From contig JAPLGR010000283.1 of the NCBI GenBank assembly GCA_026390045.1, positions 1 through 6,743 of the forward strand: a stretch of 6,743 nucleotides of DNA, given 5' to 3'. A program made the position numbers and the translations under genes. This DNA comes from Chloroflexota bacterium (GTDB taxonomy: Bacteria; Chloroflexota; Anaerolineae; Anaerolineales; E44-bin32). Below the pieces are notes generated by a model. It saw only the letters and a program-made list of their open reading frames with translations. It searched no databases and was not told the DNA's origin. Shown here piece by piece: positions 1-4,878 of this stretch. Numbering within the stretch: position 1 is the first letter of the stretch; the number at the start of each line of letters is the position of its first letter.

Positions 1-398
1 CAGGTGGAGGTCTGGATGTTGAATCGCCCGCCAGCCAGCAGATCCCCTGGCAGGATCTCCTTCGGGAGGTGGCGAACCATCACCTCGCGGTTGAACCACG
101 CTCGCCTCTCGGGAAGCGACCAGGTCCAGAAGTCCGGATGGAGTGCAACGGGCCGCGCCACCTGCTGGTAGGCAGAGCGGAAGGTCTGCAGGAAGGAGTA
201 GGTCTCCGGGACGATGTAGAACGTGAGTTCGTTGTACTGGAAGTCCCACGGCGTGCCCGTGGTCCACGAGGTGTACTCGTTGTTCCACACTCGCCCGACA
301 CCCTGGAAGTAGTAGTCGCGCAGCCATGCGATGCGCGGCGACAGGTTCGTGGGGGCCTTGATGGCGTAGCGAGGCTTCTCGAGAGTCAGGGTAGCCAC
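1..398 (-). CDS. Probable glycyl-radical enzyme (pyruvate formate-lyase-like), N-terminal fragment
   Basis: The open frame runs from GTG at 398 off the left edge, giving 132 codons without a stop. The start is supported by a purine-rich GGAGAGGAG ribosome site ending 7 bases upstream, and no other start lies between that site and the GTG. The protein is rich in aromatic residues: SPRIAWLRDYYFQGVGRVW, then NNEYTSWTTGTPWDFQYNE, TFYIVPETYSFLQTF, HPDFWTWSLPERRAWF and LPKEILPGDLLAGGRFNI. I recognise this as the N-terminal region of pyruvate-formate-lyase/glycerol-dehydratase-type glycyl-radical enzymes, where a helical segment ends in a phrase like 'I.PG.L.AG'. The assignment rests on remembered family resemblance only. 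The catalytic Cys and the C-terminal glycyl-radical loop lie outside the window, so the substrate (pyruvate, diol, choline, arylacetate and so on) cannot be told. If correct, it implies anaerobic metabolism and an activating radical-SAM enzyme encoded elsewhere. It follows a tRNA-Lys gene on the same strand. Confidence 0.6.
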   Translation of the reverse strand, partial: MATLTLEKPRYAIKAPTNLSPRIAWLRDYYFQGVGRVWNNEYTSWTTGTPWDFQYNELTFYIVPETYSFLQTFRSAYQQVARPVALHPDFWTWSLPERRAWFNREVMVRHLPKEILPGDLLAGGRFNIQTST

Positions 399-485
399 GG
401 TCCCACTCCTCTCCGGTGTTCAGGGGCACCGGTCGTCAGTTGTTTCCCGGCGCAACGGGCCGCGATCTCGTCGCCCAGAGGCGGG

Positions 486-500
486 GCAGCCGCAGGCTGC
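486..500 (-). other. Small perfect hairpin in the leader of the glycyl-radical gene
   Basis: GCAGCC and GGCTGC form a perfect 6-bp stem around a 3-base loop. It sits just downstream of the putative -10 box, in the untranslated leader, about 88 bases before the start codon. No U-tract follows, so it is not a clear terminator. It may simply stabilise the 5' end of the mRNA or be a chance palindrome in GC-rich DNA. Confidence 0.25.
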
Positions 501-508
501 AGATCAGG

Positions 509-541
509 ATTCTACGCCAATCGGCGCCCGCGACGTGTCAG
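509..541 (-). promoter_or_regulatory. Possible promoter of the glycyl-radical gene
   Basis: A TAGAAT box (514-509), identical to the -10 of the tRNA promoter, lies about 110 bases before the GTG start. The only -35-like hexamer is CTGACA at 541-536, which leaves a 21-base spacer. That is too long for a standard sigma-70 promoter, so only the -10 element is reasonably convincing. Transcription would give a leader of roughly 100 bases containing the small hairpin at 486-500. Confidence 0.3.
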
Positions 542-561
542 GCTGGGCTGCGGAAGCGCAA

Positions 562-581
562 CGACGCCTTCTCAGGCGTCG
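562..581 (-). terminator. GNRA-capped hairpin 3' of tRNA-Lys
   Basis: Read on the minus strand, CGACGCCT pairs perfectly with AGGCGTCG (8 bp) around a GAGA tetraloop of the stable GNRA class. It starts 4 bases after the encoded CCA end of the tRNA. The bases that follow (TTGCGCTTCC) are only slightly T-rich, so this is a weak intrinsic terminator or a 3' processing/stability element of the tRNA precursor. Its position between the tRNA and the next gene fits termination. Confidence 0.5.
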
Positions 582-585
582 CGTT

Positions 586-661
586 TGGTGAGCCACCTGG
601 GACTCGAACCCAGAACCTAACGCTTAAGAGGCGCTTGCTCTGCCAATTGAGCTAGTGGCCC
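586..661 (-). tRNA. tRNA-Lys (anticodon CTT), CCA encoded
   Basis: The 76-base minus-strand sequence folds as a complete tRNA. The acceptor stem is GGGCCAC with GTGGCTC (one G-U pair). The D arm is GCTC/GAGC around an 8-base loop with GG. The anticodon stem is AGCGC/GCGTT and the 7-base loop is CTCTTAA, placing CTT at positions 34-36, which reads the Lys codon AAG. A 5-base variable region precedes the T arm CTGGG-TTCGAGT-CCCAG. The discriminator base is A, as usual for tRNA-Lys, and the terminal CCA is present in the DNA (588-586). All invariant features I can check (T8, A-containing D loop, TTCGA T loop) are present, so the gene looks functional. It has its own promoter and a hairpin after its end. 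Confidence 0.97.
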
Positions 662-671
662 AACAATGGCC

Positions 672-699
672 ATTCTACCGCGGCGAGGGCGCGTGTCAA
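672..699 (-). promoter_or_regulatory. Near-consensus sigma-70-type promoter for tRNA-Lys
   Basis: On the minus strand there is a perfect TTGACA (699-694), a 16-base spacer and TAGAAT (677-672, five of six matching TATAAT). The expected transcription start, about 7 bases past the -10, falls near 665, only about 4 bases before the first base of the mature tRNA at 661. This geometry is typical of strongly expressed stable-RNA genes and implies a very short 5' precursor for RNase P to remove. Confidence 0.8.
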
Positions 700-725
700 G
701 ACAGGCCGACCCGCGCCCCAAACCG

Positions 726-759
726 GCTCGCCCCACCTGCCAGCCGAGGTGGGGCGAGC
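726..759 (-). terminator. Perfect 13-bp inverted repeat, probable terminator or insulator
   Basis: GCTCGCCCCACCT (726-738) and its exact reverse complement (747-759) flank an 8-base loop. It is the strongest hairpin in the window. It lies between the stop of the SH3-like lipoprotein gene (953) and the tRNA promoter (-35 at 699), all on the minus strand, so the likely role is to end the lipoprotein transcript before the tRNA. Neither side has a real T-tract (the minus side continues CGGTTTGGGG), so if it is a terminator it is of the U-poor type. Confidence 0.5.
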
Positions 760-952
760 GTTCACCGGACCATGGATAGGGACAGATGAAGATGTGGCGG
801 CGGGGTCCACTCCGGCCGGCACTCAAGGCGGCCAGGAAAGTCGCAAGCCCCTGACATCCCCCTTGGCCGACGGCTCTCCGGGCCACTCTCATTCTCGCAG
901 GTGGTTCTCAACGCAGACTCCCCGCGCGCGAACAGGAATCGCGCCTCGTGCG
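760..952. other. Non-coding gap between tRNA promoter region and lipoprotein stop
   Basis: I see no convincing gene in this stretch; the open frames that cross it are short, overlap the hairpin or the tRNA, and have no family-like sequence. It contains a small perfect hairpin (GCGCGA/TCGCGC, 926-944, 7-base loop) that begins 8 bases after the lipoprotein stop codon on the minus strand. That hairpin could protect the mRNA 3' end but lacks a U-tract. Confidence 0.5.
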
Positions 953-1774
953 TCAGGCCCGATTCCGGCCTCCGCCCGCTAACTCTCCACGCTCAGGCCA
1001 GGGGATCTCCGCTGGATCCGTGTAGCCGTGCTTCTCTACCGTGTAGACCTGCCCTCCGGAGTCGTCCTCACAACCGGGTTCGTCCAGGAACGTGTAGCTA
1101 GTATCCATGGTGGCGGCCAGCACGTCCAGCATGTAGCCGTTCTGACACACTTGTGCCTTAAGGAAGTACCCGCGGTCGTCATCCTCAGTCATGTCTACGT
1201 TGTCCCAGGTGACGAGGACATTGTTGCCTTGCCGCTCGGCTTTCACCCAGTCGGGCGGGCCGTAGAGCGTCGACTTGGGCAGCGGATTCATGTAGGTCAC
1301 GACCGAGAAGACATCGCCCTGGACGGTGATCACGGACGCCGAAACCCAGCACGCGTACGACAGCTTGTCAAAGCGCACCCACAGCCATGTACCTTCGTAA
1401 TTGCGGTTCCACAGCAGCCCATGGTCGCCCTGGTACAGATCGCCTGCGTGCAGGTAGGCCTTGTTCGGCCCGTAGCGGCAGTGGGCCTGTTCGTTGACGG
1501 TCACATCAGGGAGGTCGAACGTCGGCGTGAGCGTCACCGTCGGCGTCACAGTGATTGTGGGAGTAGCGGTCTCCGTTGGCGTGGAGGTGATTGTCGGCGT
1601 GAGGGTGATGGTCGCCGTTGCCGTGCGCGTGGGCGTCAGCGTCGGTGTTGGTGTTTCCGTGGGCGTTGGCGTCGGCGTCGCCAGTAGCGCAGACACCGGC
1701 CCGCACCCGGCCAAAGACACGCTCACCCCAAGCACAACCATCATGACGATCCATCGGTCCAGCCTGTTCCCCAT
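953..1774 (-). CDS. Secreted lipoprotein with Thr-Pro linker and SH3-like domain
   Basis: This 273-residue protein begins with a lipoprotein signal peptide: a hydrophobic run at residues 8-21, then lipobox L-A-G-C with lipidated Cys24. A low-complexity Thr-Pro linker (about residues 33-85) follows, as is common in surface proteins of Chloroflexota. Residues about 90-155 look like a bacterial SH3-like domain (NEQAHCRYGPNKAYLHAGDL, later WLWVRFDKLSYACWVSASVI). Residues about 164-260 are beta-rich and may be fibronectin-III-like (VLVTWDNV, then TSYTFLDEPG), with several Cys that could pair. The likely role is binding at the cell surface or envelope; no enzyme motif is seen. I chose ATG at 1774 because an upstream in-frame GTG (1807) has no ribosome site and coincides with the predicted transcription start. 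The ATG has GGAGG 11 bases upstream, slightly far. It follows the esterase gene by 142 bases on the same strand but has its own promoter. Confidence 0.8.
   Translation of the reverse strand: MGNRLDRWIVMMVVLGVSVSLAGCGPVSALLATPTPTPTETPTPTLTPTRTATATITLTPTITSTPTETATPTITVTPTVTLTPTFDLPDVTVNEQAHCRYGPNKAYLHAGDLYQGDHGLLWNRNYEGTWLWVRFDKLSYACWVSASVITVQGDVFSVVTYMNPLPKSTLYGPPDWVKAERQGNNVLVTWDNVDMTEDDDRGYFLKAQVCQNGYMLDVLAATMDTSYTFLDEPGCEDDSGGQVYTVEKHGYTDPAEIPWPERGELAGGGRNRA
1520..1678 (-). repeat. Low-complexity repeat encoding a Thr-Pro linker
   Basis: About 160 bases of imperfect short repeats (variants of ACGCCGACGCC on the minus strand, GTCGGCGT on the plus strand) encode alternating Thr/Pro with interspersed Glu, Ile, Val, Leu and Ala. 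The reverse strand reads as a meaningless Gly-Val repeat. Such tracts commonly vary in length between strains by slippage. In the protein it is a flexible, probably extended spacer between the membrane anchor and the SH3-like domain. Confidence 0.85.
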
Positions 1775-1813
1775 ATCTGCCACCGCCTCCCCTGCGCATG
1801 TCTGCACGCTGGG

Positions 1814-1843
1814 ATTCTAAGTGGCGGCCGATAGGGGAGGCAA
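1814..1843 (-). promoter_or_regulatory. Promoter of the SH3-like lipoprotein gene
   Basis: TTGCCT (1843-1838), an 18-base spacer and TAGAAT (1819-1814) match sigma-70 at four and five of six positions. The predicted start is near 1807, giving a leader of about 33 bases that contains the GGAGG site. This supports independent transcription from the upstream esterase gene. An inverted repeat GTGCCA/TGGCAC (1845-1850 and 1862-1867) lies immediately upstream of the -35 and could be an operator or a weak end to the esterase transcript. Confidence 0.55.
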
Positions 1844-1916
1844 TGTGCCATTTGGACTGCCTGGCACGGGCCGGCAACCACCAGGAGCGGCGTTGCCCGC
1901 CACGTGCGGCAATCTG

Positions 1917-2894
1917 CTAGGACTTGGGATGCACCTCAAAGAAGGCCCACATCGCCTCGCTGGCATCTAGCGCCTGCGACGGCTCATCCCCCTGGGAAGA
2001 GAACTTGCCCGCGCCCGGCCAGGCGTGCGTACCTCCCTCAACCGCCAGCAGTTCGACGCCCAGCCCGGCCCCGCAGTCTGGATAGACCTCATGGATCACC
2101 GTGCCAGTCTGGTCCCGGATCGGCTCCAGTGAGCAGCCATCGCGCGCCGCCCAGTACGTCACGGCGTAGTGGACGGATCGGTCCGTTCGCTCATGGGTAT
2201 CGGCACTGACCGCAGGTGCGCCGCCCTCGAACAGCACGTACTGGTCAGCCGTGCCGTGGATGGCGAGGACCGACACCGGTTCGGACGGCTCGCATTCGAC
2301 GTTGAGTGCGCCAGCCACCGGCGTGACGGCCGCGAACAGATCCGATGCTTCGCACGCTAGGCGGTACGACATCATCCCGCCGTTGGACATCCCGGTTGCG
2401 TAGACTCGATCAGAGTCAATGGCGTAGGACGTCGCCAGGTGCCCGACCAGCGCTCGGATGAATGCGACGTCGTCGACCTGTAGATCAAGCGCGTACCCGC
2501 AGCAGTTGCCTACGTTCCAAGTGAGGAGCGCATCTTCGAGTCTGCCATTCCCATCGGGATAGACGACCAGGAAGCCCTCTCGGTCGGCGATGGCGTCCAG
2601 CCCGACGGTAGCCTGCAAGTTCGCTCCATTCCCACCGCCGCCGTGCAGGGCGACCACCAGGGGCACCGGCACCGCGGGATCATAGCCGGCAGGGATGTGC
2701 AGACGATAGGATCGGTCGCCACCGGCAAGACTCACGGTCCCCTCGACTTCCGTGGCGGTTGGATCAGCCTCCTGCCCTGGCGTCACGGTTTGGCCGGGAA
2801 CCGGCAGAAGCACGCCACGACTGCACCCCGTCAGCAAGATCAGCATGCCCAGACAAGCCACGATGGCCCTGGGGCGGTTGACCAGCTCCGTCAT
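1917..2894 (-). CDS. Secreted CE1/LpqC-type esterase lipoprotein (PHB depolymerase/feruloyl esterase-like)
   Basis: This 325-residue alpha/beta hydrolase has a lipoprotein signal peptide ending in lipobox L-T-G-C (Cys24), so it should be anchored outside the membrane. The core fits the LpqC/polyhydroxybutyrate-depolymerase-like esterases of carbohydrate esterase family 1: oxyanion-side HGGGGNG at about 84-90, nucleophile elbow GMSNGG with Ser170, then HGTADQYV giving Asp217, and GGTHAWPG giving His290. The triad is complete. An NCCGYA segment before the nucleophile (about 130-135) is also typical of these enzymes. Likely substrates are ester bonds in polymers, such as feruloyl or acetyl groups on plant polysaccharide or hydroxyalkanoate oligomers; the sequence does not decide which. 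The start is ATG at 2894, with GGAGG five bases upstream. A GTG six bases earlier lies inside that ribosome site and is rejected. Confidence 0.9.
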   Translation of the reverse strand: MTELVNRPRAIVACLGMLILLTGCSRGVLLPVPGQTVTPGQEADPTATEVEGTVSLAGGDRSYRLHIPAGYDPAVPVPLVVALHGGGGNGANLQATVGLDAIADREGFLVVYPDGNGRLEDALLTWNVGNCCGYALDLQVDDVAFIRALVGHLATSYAIDSDRVYATGMSNGGMMSYRLACEASDLFAAVTPVAGALNVECEPSEPVSVLAIHGTADQYVLFEGGAPAVSADTHERTDRSVHYAVTYWAARDGCSLEPIRDQTGTVIHEVYPDCGAGLGVELLAVEGGTHAWPGAGKFSSQGDEPSQALDASEAMWAFFEVHPKS

Positions 2895-2915
2895 TCTCAC
2901 CTCCCGCGCACACGA

Positions 2916-2924
2916 ATCCTAGCA
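2916..2924 (-). promoter_or_regulatory. Possible extended -10 promoter for the esterase gene
   Basis: On the minus strand TGC followed by TAGGAT (2921-2916) forms an extended -10 element. The best -35-like hexamer, TTGCAT, would need a 20-base spacer, so the site depends on the extended -10. The start would be near 2909, leaving a short leader with GGGAGGTGA directly before the ATG. Confidence 0.4.
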
Positions 2925-3018
2925 TTCCCAACGCACCAGTGATGCAACCAGCGTGCAAACAAGCGGTAAACGGCTAGCCAAGGACTTGGTATCCTCAGGT
3001 CGGCGTCCCCCAATCGGG
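2925..3018. other. Divergent intergenic region with a candidate operator
   Basis: The region between the two divergent genes carries a palindrome CCAAG-GA-CTTGG (2978-2989) about 55 bases outside each -10 box. A second inverted repeat, CCCAA-N5-TTGGG (3009-3023), overlaps the -35 of the rightward promoter, a place where a repressor or activator could act. Both are short and could be chance. No regulator gene is in the window. Confidence 0.3.
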
Positions 3019-3047
3019 TTGGGCGGTTCCGGCTTTCCTGCTACAAT
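3019..3047 (+). promoter_or_regulatory. Extended -10 promoter for the proline dehydrogenase operon
   Basis: TTGGGC (3019-3024), a spacer of exactly 17 bases and TACAAT (3042-3047) preceded by TGC form a good extended -10 sigma-70-type promoter. The predicted start is near 3054, leaving a leader of about 100 GC-rich bases before the GTG start at 3153. Confidence 0.65.
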
Positions 3048-3086
3048 TTGCCGCCGTCCACCCTTGGCCGCGGCTGCGTCCGCTGT

Positions 3087-3133
3087 GCCGGGACCGGTTC
3101 GAGCAGCCCCCGGCGCTGTAGGCCTGCCAGGCC
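3087..3133 (+). other. Structured leader of the proline dehydrogenase mRNA
   Basis: Two hairpins can form in the leader: GCCGGG with CCCGGC (3087-3092 and 3109-3114, 16-base loop), and a tight GGCCT-GCC-AGGCC (3121-3133). The second ends 7 bases before the GGGAG ribosome site at 3141-3145. It covers the space just before the alternative ATG at 3135, which makes that ATG a less attractive start. There is no recognisable riboswitch. Confidence 0.3.
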
Positions 3134-3152
3134 CATGAATGGGAGTCTGCCT

Positions 3153-4112
3153 GTGCTGCGATCGTTCTTCCTGTTCATCTCCAAAGCCCGTTGGGCACGT
3201 CAGATCATCATGTCCTGGGGGGTGTCGCGACGCGTAGCGCGGCGCTTCGTCGTTGGCGAAACGTTGGATGAGGCGGTTCAAGCGATCCGCGACCTCAACG
3301 CCGCCGGATTGAATGCCACCTTCGATCATCTGGGCGAGTCGGTCACCAATGAAGCAGAAGCTGTCCGGGCAACCGACGCCTACCTGGCGATCCTCGCCCG
3401 GATCCTAGAGACCGGGATCCGGTCCAATGCCTCCCTCAAGCTCTCACAGCTCGGGCTGAACCTCTCGTATGACCTGTGCCTCAACAACGTCCGCCGTGTT
3501 GTCCAGAAGGCCGCCGAGGGCGGCTTGTTCATCCGCATCGACATGGAGGACACGCCGACGGTTGACCGGACGATCGAGTTGTGGCGCACGCTGCGCAAGG
3601 AAGGCCTGGTCAACGTCGGCCTGGTGTTCCAGGCTTGCCTGTATCGCACGGAGCGGGATGTGAGCGCGGTGCTGGCCGAAGGATGCCGGATCCGATTGTG
3701 CAAGGGCGCCTACAAGGAACCCGCCAGCCTCGCCTATCCCAAGAAGAGCGACGTGGATGCCTCCTACGACCGGTTGGTGCGGATGATGATCGATGCGGCT
3801 CGCGCTGGTGGCGCCGAGTGCGCGTCTGCGGACGGCCGCAGGCCGCCGATCACTGGCGTCGCGACGCACGATGACAAGCGCGTGGCCGCCGCGCGTGCCT
3901 ACGCGGAGCAGGTTGGATTCCCCAAGCAGGCGCTCGAGTTCCAGATGCTGTATGGGATCCGTCCTGAGCTGCAGCGGCAGTTGGCCGCCGCGGGCTATCC
4001 AGTTCGTGTGTATGTGGCCTACGGAACGGAGTGGTACCCGTTCTTCATGCGCCGCCTTGCCGAGCGCCCGGCCAATGTGTGGTTCTTCGTCTCCAACTTC
4101 TTCCGTCGCTGA
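3153..4112 (+). CDS. Proline dehydrogenase (monofunctional, FAD-dependent)
   Basis: This flavoenzyme oxidises L-proline to 1-pyrroline-5-carboxylate and passes electrons to the quinone pool at the inner face of the membrane. The 319-residue product has the length and motifs of single-domain bacterial proline dehydrogenases. These include ATFDHLGESV at 55-64, NASLKLSQLG with the active-site Lys96, IRIDMED with Asp130, KGAYKEP at 184-190, and the C-terminal signature VYVAYGTEWYPFFMRRLAER. That signature contains Tyr287, the paired Arg300 and Arg301 that bind the substrate carboxylate, and Glu304. Residue roles come from knowledge of the family (Thermus and PutA enzymes). I chose GTG at 3153 because GGGAG lies 7 bases upstream and the protein then begins MLRSFFLF, which looks like family members; ATG at 3135 (325 residues) has no ribosome site. 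No pyrroline-5-carboxylate dehydrogenase gene is nearby. First gene of a probable three-gene operon. Confidence 0.93.
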   Translation: MLRSFFLFISKARWARQIIMSWGVSRRVARRFVVGETLDEAVQAIRDLNAAGLNATFDHLGESVTNEAEAVRATDAYLAILARILETGIRSNASLKLSQLGLNLSYDLCLNNVRRVVQKAAEGGLFIRIDMEDTPTVDRTIELWRTLRKEGLVNVGLVFQACLYRTERDVSAVLAEGCRIRLCKGAYKEPASLAYPKKSDVDASYDRLVRMMIDAARAGGAECASADGRRPPITGVATHDDKRVAAARAYAEQVGFPKQALEFQMLYGIRPELQRQLAAAGYPVRVYVAYGTEWYPFFMRRLAERPANVWFFVSNFFRR

Positions 4113-4130
4113 GCTATTCGCGGAGGCATT

Positions 4131-4868
4131 ATGAAGCGGCTGACCCTCATCCCCTGGTTGCTCCTGCTCTCCGCGTGCACGCTGCCGTTCGGCCAGGCGG
4201 CCACGCCGGAGCTGCCTGCCCTCCCGCCGACCCAAGTTGGGATCGCTCTTCCCCCGGCATGGACGCCGACCCCACAGGGCGCGGCCCAATCGACGGCGCG
4301 GCCGACGAGTCGTCCGGCTCAAGAGCCGACGCCGACGTCGGAGATTAAGGTCACTGCCCTCAGACTGTCAGAGCTGCCTACCGGCTATGGCCCCGCCCAA
4401 CCGGTCGCCTACGGCATCTCGCCGGCGATCCTCGCTGCCGGAGTCCTTGAACCGCAAGCGATCGCGATGTTCGAGCAGCTCGGCAACGGCACGCTTGTCA
4501 TCTCGGTGGCAGCGCCGCTCGCCACCCCCACGGAAGAACAGGGCTTTGGCAGTTGGCTTAAGACACCCACGATGCTGCTCGAGGCCCTGGCCGGCGCGAT
4601 GGGCCAGCTTGAGGGTTCGGCGCGCGCCCTGGATGGCTTCTCCGACATCGGCACCGCGAGCGCGGCGGTTGAGGGAACCATCCTGATCGGTGGCGCGCGC
4701 TACACGACGCAGATCGTGCTCCTGCGCCAGGGGTCGGCGGCGGCCTACATCGCCGTCCTTCTCCCTCGCGGCGCACAGCCGGGCTTCGACTTGCAGAGCG
4801 TCGTGCGCGGCTACGCTGAGCGCTTGCGAGCCGAGGCCCTCGGCATCCCCACGCCGTCCGTGCCCTGA
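4131..4868 (+). CDS. Lipoprotein of unknown function in the proline dehydrogenase operon
   Basis: I do not recognise this 245-residue protein. It starts 18 bases after the proline dehydrogenase stop with a clear GGAGG site 4 bases before ATG. The signal peptide is short, with a hydrophobic run at residues 4-13 and lipobox L-S-A-C (Cys16). Residues about 24-70 form a Pro/Thr/Ala-rich linker. The rest (about 71-238) is a single mixed alpha/beta domain. It has an ELPTGYGPAQ entry motif, a strand TLVISVAAPL, a helix MLLEALAGAMGQL, then DIGTASAAVEGTILIGGARY and strands QIVLLRQ and AAYIAVLLP, ending in an amphipathic helix. This order resembles small extracytoplasmic domains common as lipoproteins in Chloroflexota, but I cannot name a family. 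The tight spacing implies co-translation with its neighbours; a functional link to proline oxidation is not shown by the sequence. Confidence 0.85.
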   Translation: MKRLTLIPWLLLLSACTLPFGQAATPELPALPPTQVGIALPPAWTPTPQGAAQSTARPTSRPAQEPTPTSEIKVTALRLSELPTGYGPAQPVAYGISPAILAAGVLEPQAIAMFEQLGNGTLVISVAAPLATPTEEQGFGSWLKTPTMLLEALAGAMGQLEGSARALDGFSDIGTASAAVEGTILIGGARYTTQIVLLRQGSAAAYIAVLLPRGAQPGFDLQSVVRGYAERLRAEALGIPTPSVP

Positions 4869-4878
4869 CGGCCCCCCG

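Noticed and set aside
69..655. Plus-strand open frames across the glycyl-radical gene start and the tRNA
   Set aside because: They run antisense through a functional tRNA gene and its terminator; the apparent product is a shadow, and the 'GLEPRT'-like ending is a well-known artefact of translating tRNA genes.
586..661. tRNA-Lys as an integration site for a mobile element
   Set aside because: No repeat of the tRNA 3' end, integrase or other mobile gene is present in the window; the flanking genes look like stable chromosome.
1520..1678. Short tandem repeats as a possible CRISPR or regulatory array
   Set aside because: There are no regular spacers; the repeats are codon-phased and fully explained by the Thr-Pro linker.
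1028..1820. Plus-strand open frames opposite the SH3-like lipoprotein, including a Gly-Val repeat protein
   Set aside because: The Gly-Val repeat is the reverse reading of the Thr-Pro linker codons, and the other frame has an Arg/His-rich shadow composition with no ribosome site.
3048..3152. N-terminal extension of proline dehydrogenase to 354 residues
   Set aside because: The extra codons begin at the predicted promoter -10/transcription start, encode Pro/Arg/Cys-rich sequence unlike the family, and have no ribosome site.
3444..4322. 292-codon open frame on the minus strand across proline dehydrogenase and the lipoprotein start
   Set aside because: It is an antisense shadow of a clearly conserved gene in high-GC DNA; its product is Arg/His/Gln-rich without family motifs and it crosses a gene junction.
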